Assembly (NCBI GenBank): GCA_964528425.1
Contig: CAZGTD010000015.1
Span: 1 to 45,160, forward strand
Length of the DNA: 45,160 nt
Source of the DNA: UBA3263 sp964528425
Lineage (GTDB): Bacteria > Bacteroidota > Bacteroidia > Bacteroidales > Muribaculaceae
Direction: 5' to 3'
Positions 39,838 through 45,160 of this stretch are shown piece by piece (the first letter of the stretch is position 1; the number at the start of each line of letters is the position of its first letter). The notes below the pieces were generated by a model. That model searched no databases. It saw nothing but the letters and a program-made list of their open reading frames with translations, and had not been told where the DNA came from. A program made the translations under genes and the position numbers.

Positions 39838-41465
39838 TATTTGATGTTGTTGTTTTTTTCGTTTCTATAGTCTATGGCGGCTTTTATGAAATCGAGAAAT
39901 ATCGGACCGGGCGCAACTACGGTCGATGAGTATTCCGGGTGGAACTGCGTGCCTAAATACCAGCGCAGCGAGGGAATCTCAACGATTTCAACCAGGCGCG
40001 TGTCGGGATTTTCGCCCGAGCAGCGCATTCCGGCCGCCTCGAAGTCGCGGCGATAGCGCGAATTGAATTCAAAGCGATGGCGATGGCGTTCGCTGATGAT
40101 TTCGGCGCCTCCATAGGCCTTGCGGGCGAGTGAACCTTCGGCCAGGGCGCAGTCATAGGCGCCCAGGCGCATGGTGCCTCCCTTTTCGGTTACGCTTTTT
40201 TGCTCATCCATAAGGTCAATGACCGGGTCGGGGGTCAGGGCGTCCATTTCGCGCGAATTGGCGTTTTTCAGTCCGAGCACGTTGCGCGCGAATTCAATCA
40301 CCATGCATTGCATGCCCAGGCAGATGCCGAATGTGGGCACATCGTTTTCGCGGGCCCATTTCAGGGCGGCGAATTTGCCCTCGATGCCGCGCTGGCCAAA
40401 ACCCGGGGCAACTATTATGCCGTCCATTCCGGCGAGCAGCTCGCCGGCGTTGGAGTCGTTGATTTTTTCGCTGTGGATACTGGTTAGCTTCAGCCGGCGG
40501 TCGAGATAGGTCGCGGCAATGAAAAGCGATTCGTTGATTGACTTGTAGGCATCCTGCAGCTCAACGTATTTGCCGACGAGGGCAATTTTGATTTCATCTT
40601 TGGGCGACTGAAGCTTTTCGAGGAAGGTGTGCCATGCCTTAAGGTCGGGCTGGCGGTCTGACTCGACGCGACAGACGCGAAGAACAATGTCGTCGAGGTG
40701 CTGGCGGTGCATTCTCATCGGCACTTCGTAGATCGACGGCGCATCGGCGCTCTGAACAACCGCATCGGGGGCCACGTTGCAGAATTGCGCTATTTTGGCG
40801 CGCATATCCTGCGGAATGTCGTGTTCGGTGCGCAGAACCAACACGTCGGGCTGTATGCCCAGCTGCTGCAACTGCTTAACGGAGTGTTGCGTGGGCTTGG
40901 TCTTGAGCTCCTTGGCGGCGCCGAGGAAGGGCACATAGGTCAGGTGGACGCAGCAGGCGTCGCTTCCCAGTTCCCAGCGCAGCTGGCGAACGGCCTCCAG
41001 AAAGGGAAGCGATTCAATGTCGCCGACAACTCCGCCGATTTCGGTAATGACGAAGTCGTAGTTGCCGGTTTTGCCGAGCAGCTTGACGTTGCGCTTGATT
41101 TCGTCGGTGATGTGGGGAATAATCTGAACCGTTTTGCCCAGATAGTCGCCTCGGCGTTCCTTGTCGATTACGCTCTGGTAAACGCGGCCGGTGGTTATGT
41201 TGTTGGCGCGCGAGGTTCTTACGTTGGTGAAGCGTTCGTAGTGGCCAAGGTCAAGGTCGGCTTCGTGGCCGTCGACCGTAACGTAGCATTCGCCATGTTC
41301 GTAGGGGTTTAGCGTTCCGGGGTCGATGTTGATGTAGGGGTCGAACTTCTGAATCGTAACGCGGAAGCCGCGGGCCTTCAGCAGGCAGGCCAGCGATGAG
41401 GAAATTATTCCCTTTCCGAGCGACGAAACCACGCCGCCGGTGACGAAAATGTATTTTGTATTCAC
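39837..41465 (-). CDS. pyrG: CTP synthase
   Basis: This 542-residue enzyme has an N-terminal synthase domain (KYIFVTGGVVSSLGKGI, then VTIQKFDPYINIDPGTLNP) and a C-terminal class I glutamine amidotransferase domain with catalytic Cys in FGICLGMQ and the His-Glu end TQFHPEYSS. It makes CTP from UTP, ATP and glutamine. The start is GTG at 41465 (VNTKYIF). The open frame to 41591 is rejected because the promoter lies inside it. It is first in the long minus-strand run. Confidence 0.95.
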   Translation of the reverse strand: MNTKYIFVTGGVVSSLGKGIISSSLACLLKARGFRVTIQKFDPYINIDPGTLNPYEHGECYVTVDGHEADLDLGHYERFTNVRTSRANNITTGRVYQSVIDKERRGDYLGKTVQIIPHITDEIKRNVKLLGKTGNYDFVITEIGGVVGDIESLPFLEAVRQLRWELGSDACCVHLTYVPFLGAAKELKTKPTQHSVKQLQQLGIQPDVLVLRTEHDIPQDMRAKIAQFCNVAPDAVVQSADAPSIYEVPMRMHRQHLDDIVLRVCRVESDRQPDLKAWHTFLEKLQSPKDEIKIALVGKYVELQDAYKSINESLFIAATYLDRRLKLTSIHSEKINDSNAGELLAGMDGIIVAPGFGQRGIEGKFAALKWARENDVPTFGICLGMQCMVIEFARNVLGLKNANSREMDALTPDPVIDLMDEQKSVTEKGGTMRLGAYDCALAEGSLARKAYGGAEIISERHRHRFEFNSRYRRDFEAAGMRCSGENPDTRLVEIVEIPSLRWYLGTQFHPEYSSTVVAPGPIFLDFIKAAIDYRNEKNNNIK

Positions 41466-41486
41466 GATGCGATGAATTTTAAGCCG

Positions 41487-41518
41487 CAAATTTACGCAAA
41501 AATTCCCAAAAACCCAAA
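41487..41518 (-). promoter_or_regulatory. Promoter of pyrG and the downstream run
   Basis: On the minus strand TTTG (41518-41515) and TAAATTTG (41494-41487) are exactly 20 bp apart. The predicted leader is ~17 nt to the GTG at 41465. The -33 box overlaps the loop of the hairpin CAAAAACCC (41507-41515) / GGGTTTTTG (41521-41529). Confidence 0.8.
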
Positions 41519-41760
41519 CCGGGTTTTTGCCCGCGTAGCGGGGACACAATTGTAGCCGGGGGTGTAAGCCCCCGGTATATGAATATGCCAACGAAAAGAG
41601 CTGCGTAGCTGCGACACAAAAACGTATCGCACCTAAAGGCGCTCCTGGTGCGGGGGGCGCGCCGATTTGGACCAGGGGCTATCACCCCTGGCTACAAATG
41701 TTTGCCCGCTCTGCGGGCCTTGGTGACGGCAAGCTGCCGTCACCCCCATGCTGCCGTCAC
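41507..41760. repeat. REP-like intergenic patch of inverted-repeat modules
   Basis: This non-coding stretch holds at least six hairpins. CAAAAACCC/GGGTTTTTG is at 41507-41529. CCCGC/GCGGG is at 41530-41542. TTGTAGCC-led CCGGGGG/CCCCCGG is at 41556-41575, and the same type inverted, CCAGGGG/CCCCTGG followed by GCTACAAATG, is at 41672-41700. GCCCGC/GCGGGC is at 41704-41718. GGTGACGGC/GCCGTCACC is at 41722-41744, with its right arm repeated at 41750-41760. GCGTAGC-x-GACACAA occurs twice (41533 and 41602). No open frame with family resemblance was seen. It looks like a mobile REP-type element. Confidence 0.65.
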
Positions 41761-41779
41761 TCCCGGGGCATAAAAATAT

Positions 41780-41808
41780 AACGCCCGCTCGGAGACCGGG
41801 CGGGCGTT
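41780..41808 (-). terminator. Terminator of the T9SS cargo gene
   Basis: AACGCCCGC (41780-41788) pairs with GCGGGCGTT (41800-41808), with a short inner CGG/CCG pairing. On the minus strand TATATTTTTA follows, 21 bp after the stop codon. Confidence 0.85.
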
Positions 41809-41829
41809 GGGGGGATGATTGTCAGTGGA

Positions 41830-44800
41830 TTATTTTACCATTACTTTGTTGCCGTTGATAATGTTGATGCCTTTAACGGGGGCTGCGATGCGGCGACCCT
41901 GCAGGTCGAAGCATACGGCGCTGTTGGCCTGGTCAACGGTAATGGACTTGATGCCGGTGGCAACTTCGTCGTTGATGGGAATCTGGCGAACCGCGCCTTT
42001 GGTATTGGAGGCGGCGTGGTAAGCGTAGTATTCAACGGTGCCGGGGGTGGAAACGGTGATGGTGTGAACCTTGCCATCCTTGTCGGCGATGTCGGTGAAG
42101 TCTTCAGCAACGTCGTTAGCCTGGCGGCGGATAGCCTGCGGGGCGGTGTCGGGGGTGTGCTTGTAGTAAACGGTGTAGTCGTCGGCCGGAGTGGTGATGG
42201 TCAGGGTGAATTCGCCTGAATCCTGGTTTTTGCTGACGCTCAGGCCAACGTTGTTTCCGTTTTCGTCAAACTGCGGAACCATGGTGTTGGGGTTGATGGT
42301 GTAGATAGGATAGTATTCTACGCCGTCGGGTTGGTTGTCGATGTAAACCTTGAAGCCGGGAATATAGTTGTAGTTCGGGTTAGCCCATTCTGCATATTCG
42401 CGGAAGTTGTTGGAGTGGGAAGCGTGGAGAGTGTAGTATTCCTTGCCGGATTCGGGCTCGATAGCCAGGAAGCTGCCTTTGAGGTTGCCTTTGATTTCCT
42501 GGTTGGCGGGAGCTACAGTGTTGTCGACAATGTGGAGGTTAACGTAGGTGATGGTTTCGCGACCTTCAAGCAGTCCGCCGGCGAGGAATTCATTTTCTTC
42601 GCGGCTGAGTTCACCGTCGTAGAACAGCAGGGTGGGCTGATTAGCGGGAATGATTACTTTGCCGTCAATAGGTTCAATCTTGGTGGCGAGCACATGGTTG
42701 ATGTCTGCTTTGTCGGAGTAGTCAGCACCGTCAAATTCGCCGGTATAGGCGCTCAGGTGGGTGTATTCAGCGGGAATTTCGAGGGCTACGGGCGAGTAGA
42801 TTGAGCTCCAGCCGTCGTTATCTTTATCGGGGTCGTCTGTTATAACATTATAGAAGGTTGCGGGGAGTTCGGTTACGCGTTCGATATAGAAGGTATAAGG
42901 TGCGTCGGTGCCGCCGCCTGCATTAGCGTTGGTGCCGCCTGCACCACCGTCGTGGAGGTGGCGATGGCTACCGTTGGGTTGTTCGCCAACGTGGATGATG
43001 AAACGGGCGTTGTCTTGCGGATTAAACGTAACTTCTACTGAAGAATCGGAATGGCCAAGAACGTTGGGCATCCAGGATGTGGCGCTGTTGAGGTTGGGGA
43101 GTACGAGGCCGTCGTCGAAGCCCATAACGATGTAGGTGTTGTTGGCTGCATCGTCGGGGTCAACGGTTTTTTCCTGAATGTAGAATACGGTGTTGGAGCG
43201 GGTATTGTCTTTGGTCATACCCATAGCCGTTCTGCCTGCAGCGTTACCGCCGGAAATTGAAGAGAGATAGCGTTCAACGTTGGCGCCGCCTCTGAAGCGA
43301 TAGAAGCCGGGAGTCAGCGGGTTGAGGGTAAGATCGTCGGCATTCACGCCGGTAACATCCACTGCGGCAATTGCAGCGGCAATTTCCTCTTCGGTAGCGT
43401 CGGGGTTGTTGGCGACGGCGCGGAGGGTTTCAACGGCAGCGGCGAAAGAGCCGTCGGGGTCGGAGTATTGGCCGGGGTTGTTGCCGATAACGCCGGTGCT
43501 GAACAGATAGTCAACGCGCTTGAGGGCAGCTTCGGTGTTTACAGCATTGTAGGCGTCGATCAGCGGCTTAACGTTTTCAACTGTCGGTGCAGCCTTGGCG
43601 GCGTTGATTTGTTCTTCGGTGCCGAAATCTGAAAGAACGTCAAGGTCTAAGTCGTTAATGAGATAGAGACGAATCTGAGAGCCGTTATCGTCGTGGTGGA
43701 TTTGGTTCCAGTAACACATAAAACCATCCATGTCGTTTACCATACCGTTGTTGAAAGTGAGGACAATGTCGCCCGATTCGCGATTAACAACCGTGAATAC
43801 GGTAGCATTGTCTTTCGACAGTTTGGCTCTCTCTTTATTGTCGCTTGTGGGGAAGTAAACGGCCGATTCGGTGTCGTAAAGAGTGTGGAGGGTGTATTTG
43901 CCGGCCTCGTCGGTAGGAGCGAAATACCACAGACGTTCCGGAACAAGACGGGTAAGAGTATAACTGGCTTCGCGCTTTGTTTCAATTTCTTCGGTTGAAA
44001 GCATATAGCGAATCGCACCGTGTAAAGCGTCGTTCGGATTAATACGCAGGCGATAAACATGGTAAGGAATCAATTCGCGCTCCCAGGTGCCTTCAACCTG
44101 GAAAGATTGTCCTTCTTCCGTTACAGTGTTGTTTCCGGTGGAGCTTGTAAGGCCGGTAACTTTAAATCCGCCCTTGCCGAGTGCTGCCGCTGCAGTGGCA
44201 ATTACCTGTTCGGGCGATTCGCCGAGCGAAGCATACACGGTTTGTTCGGGAATGGCTATGCCGTTGATTGCTGGGAGGGTGAATTTAATATTAACGCCGG
44301 TAATCTCTTCGGCTTCAATAAGTTCGAACTGAACTGCGGTGTTCTGAGGGGTGGCACCCGTCCAGTAGCTGAAACCGGTGAGAGAAGCATTCTGGTTATT
44401 GTTATTGCCGTTAGTGTGAACATAGGGATAATCGCCGTTAGCAAATGTTCCGTTGGTCAGCTGGAAGTGGAAACGGATATTATCCTTATATTGACCGTAG
44501 TAGCTGGCTTGAGGATAATCTTCGGGCATTTCAACGAGCTGGAACTGAGCAATGGGCTTCGCGTCGGTGCCGGCCGATTCTACAGTAAAGTTGTATTTGT
44601 TGGCATTTACACCGGTGCCGTTCAAAACCGGATATTTTTGTGTAGCCAAATTTTTAATGGTGAAAACCTTATCTCCGGTAGCGCCTGCAGGGAGGTTTTC
44701 GGTAGATACCTCTACTTCCCAAATTGCGGCGGTGTTATCGGTGGCACCACCGGCAATGTAGTAGTCTGAGAGCTGATTAAGCTGTGAATTACTGTTGGCC

Positions 44801-45009
44801 GGATCATAAAGAATGCCTTCGCCGCGAGCCATATTATACAGGTGGTTGTTGGCGTTGCAGTGGGCCTTGATGAAGTATTTGCCTGATGTCAGCTCGGAGG
44901 CGGAGGAGATTGCAGTTCCTTCGCGATACTTAACACCGGACGATTCCTGGGCAAAGGCCGATGAGAGAGCCATCAGGGCCATAGCCGCAAAAAGTAGATG
45001 TTTTTTCAT
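41830..45009 (-). CDS. Large T9SS-exported surface protein of unknown function
   Basis: This 1059-residue protein has a signal peptide (MKKHLLFAAMALMALSSAFA) and a T9SS sorting end (CFDLQGRRIAAPVKGINIIN). Residues ~25-240 and ~310-460 are beta-rich with repeated 'GKYFIKA/GKYTLH'-type strands. Residues ~465-560 look helical (EEQINAAKAAPTVENVKPLI). Near 680-700 lies a His/Gly/Asn-rich loop (HRHLHDGGAGGTNANAGGG). Around 960-1035 the stretch DDYTVYYKHTPDTA plus GTVEYYAYHAAS recalls the C-terminal module of chitobiases. No catalytic motif was recognised. It has its own promoter and terminator and is flanked by repeat sequence. Confidence 0.75.
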   Translation of the reverse strand: MKKHLLFAAMALMALSSAFAQESSGVKYREGTAISSASELTSGKYFIKAHCNANNHLYNMARGEGILYDPANSNSQLNQLSDYYIAGGATDNTAAIWEVEVSTENLPAGATGDKVFTIKNLATQKYPVLNGTGVNANKYNFTVESAGTDAKPIAQFQLVEMPEDYPQASYYGQYKDNIRFHFQLTNGTFANGDYPYVHTNGNNNNQNASLTGFSYWTGATPQNTAVQFELIEAEEITGVNIKFTLPAINGIAIPEQTVYASLGESPEQVIATAAAALGKGGFKVTGLTSSTGNNTVTEEGQSFQVEGTWERELIPYHVYRLRINPNDALHGAIRYMLSTEEIETKREASYTLTRLVPERLWYFAPTDEAGKYTLHTLYDTESAVYFPTSDNKERAKLSKDNATVFTVVNRESGDIVLTFNNGMVNDMDGFMCYWNQIHHDDNGSQIRLYLINDLDLDVLSDFGTEEQINAAKAAPTVENVKPLIDAYNAVNTEAALKRVDYLFSTGVIGNNPGQYSDPDGSFAAAVETLRAVANNPDATEEEIAAAIAAVDVTGVNADDLTLNPLTPGFYRFRGGANVERYLSSISGGNAAGRTAMGMTKDNTRSNTVFYIQEKTVDPDDAANNTYIVMGFDDGLVLPNLNSATSWMPNVLGHSDSSVEVTFNPQDNARFIIHVGEQPNGSHRHLHDGGAGGTNANAGGGTDAPYTFYIERVTELPATFYNVITDDPDKDNDGWSSIYSPVALEIPAEYTHLSAYTGEFDGADYSDKADINHVLATKIEPIDGKVIIPANQPTLLFYDGELSREENEFLAGGLLEGRETITYVNLHIVDNTVAPANQEIKGNLKGSFLAIEPESGKEYYTLHASHSNNFREYAEWANPNYNYIPGFKVYIDNQPDGVEYYPIYTINPNTMVPQFDENGNNVGLSVSKNQDSGEFTLTITTPADDYTVYYKHTPDTAPQAIRRQANDVAEDFTDIADKDGKVHTITVSTPGTVEYYAYHAASNTKGAVRQIPINDEVATGIKSITVDQANSAVCFDLQGRRIAAPVKGINIINGNKVMVK

Positions 45010-45066
45010 GTTGTTTGAATGATTATTGATTTGTTAGTGATTGATTTGCGTGTAATTTTTGCGCGG

Positions 45067-45098
45067 CAAATATAACGAAAAATTTGCAAACATGCAAA
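45067..45098 (-). promoter_or_regulatory. Promoter of the T9SS cargo gene
   Basis: On the minus strand TTTG (45098-45095) and TATATTTG (45074-45067) are exactly 20 bp apart. The leader is about 50 nt. The -33 box sits in one arm of an 8-bp inverted repeat. Confidence 0.8.
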
Positions 45099-45101
45099 TT
45101 T
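45080..45101. promoter_or_regulatory. Inverted repeat over the -33 region of the T9SS cargo promoter
   Basis: AAATTTGC (45080-45087) is the exact inverse of GCAAATTT (45094-45101) with AAACAT between. It covers the -33 box and most of the spacer, where a regulator could compete with RNA polymerase. Confidence 0.45.
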
Positions 45102-45145
45102 GTTTGCGAGTTTTAACAAATTATATATCGCAGGGGTGGTGCGGG

Positions 45146-45160
45146 TTGCCCGCGTAGCGG
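45146..45160. repeat. Second copy of the REP-like module start, cut by the window edge
   Basis: TTGCCCGCGTAGCGG is identical to 41527-41541, in the same orientation. It runs to the last base of the window, so its full extent is unknown. The T9SS cargo gene lies between the two copies. Confidence 0.6.

Noticed and set aside
41466..41591. Longer ATG-started reading of pyrG
   Set aside because: It would place the promoter and a hairpin inside the gene; the GTG at 41465 gives the normal CTP synthase N-terminus.
41466..41829. Possible insertion sequence or remnant transposase
   Set aside because: No frame with transposase-like residues; only short paired modules. It is treated as REP-like repeats.
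1..45160. rRNA and tRNA genes
   Set aside because: I looked for the characteristic conserved stretches (such as the T-loop GGTTCGAATCC type) and saw none; a short tRNA cannot be fully excluded by eye.

Overview
The window looks like a chromosomal segment of a moderately high-GC member of the Bacteroidales; Muribaculaceae or a near relative is my best guess, but no 16S gene is present to confirm it. The reasons are: TAnnTTTG-type -7 boxes ahead of many genes; almost no Shine-Dalgarno sequences; the Bacteroidota spc/alpha ribosomal gene order; zinc-free L36; families largely restricted to Bacteroidota (DUF4494, DUF4956 beside a VTC-type protein, DUF2490); and two secreted proteins with type IX secretion (T9SS) C-terminal signals.

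Positions 1-8985 hold the distal spc operon and the alpha operon on the + strand: rpsN, rpsH, rplF, rplR, rpsE, rpmD, rplO, secY, map, infA, rpmJ, rpsM, rpsK, rpsD, rpoA and rplQ. An internal promoter precedes rpsM, a 346-nt structured leader precedes rpsD, and rplF has an unusually strong Shine-Dalgarno sequence. Positions 9006-14729 (+) hold crcB, a VTC-like / DUF4956 / DUF2490 operon driven by a promoter that predicts a leaderless mRNA, an MFS sugar transporter with a large Cys/His-rich periplasmic insert, and an overlapping DUF4494-yggS pair.

Positions 14864-20570 (+) hold an abundant-type OmpA-family porin. It is followed by a tightly overlapping four-gene set: a double-SGNH T9SS-exported hydrolase, a stand-alone RapZ C-terminal domain, a MurU-like nucleotidyltransferase and a small exported protein. 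rlmD (-) and galE (+) are divergent. A lower-GC AAA/DUF4143 ATPase gene (-) follows, with a 32-bp-period tandem palindromic repeat in its promoter, and then an RND efflux operon (membrane fusion protein, permease, outer-membrane factor; -).

Positions 30182-41465 form one long minus-strand run of housekeeping genes: pyrG, yidC, purM, an orphan HigA-like regulator, a DEYD-box helicase, trpS, tsaD, a thioesterase, dprA and a uridine phosphorylase. Most overlap or nearly abut. The run starts at a good promoter before pyrG and ends at a hairpin that also carries the next promoter's -33 box. Positions 41507-41808 are a non-coding patch of inverted-repeat (REP-like) modules. A 1059-residue T9SS cargo of unknown function (-) fills 41830-45009, and a 15-bp piece of the same repeat recurs at the right edge of the window.

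No rRNA, tRNA, CRISPR array, transposase or phage gene was seen. The most unusual items are the Cys/His-rich insert in the MFS transporter, the compensated tandem palindromes before the DUF4143 gene, the kinase-less RapZ-domain/nucleotidyltransferase operon, and a set of promoters with exactly 20 bp between TTTG and TAnnTTTG, several with the -33 box inside a hairpin.
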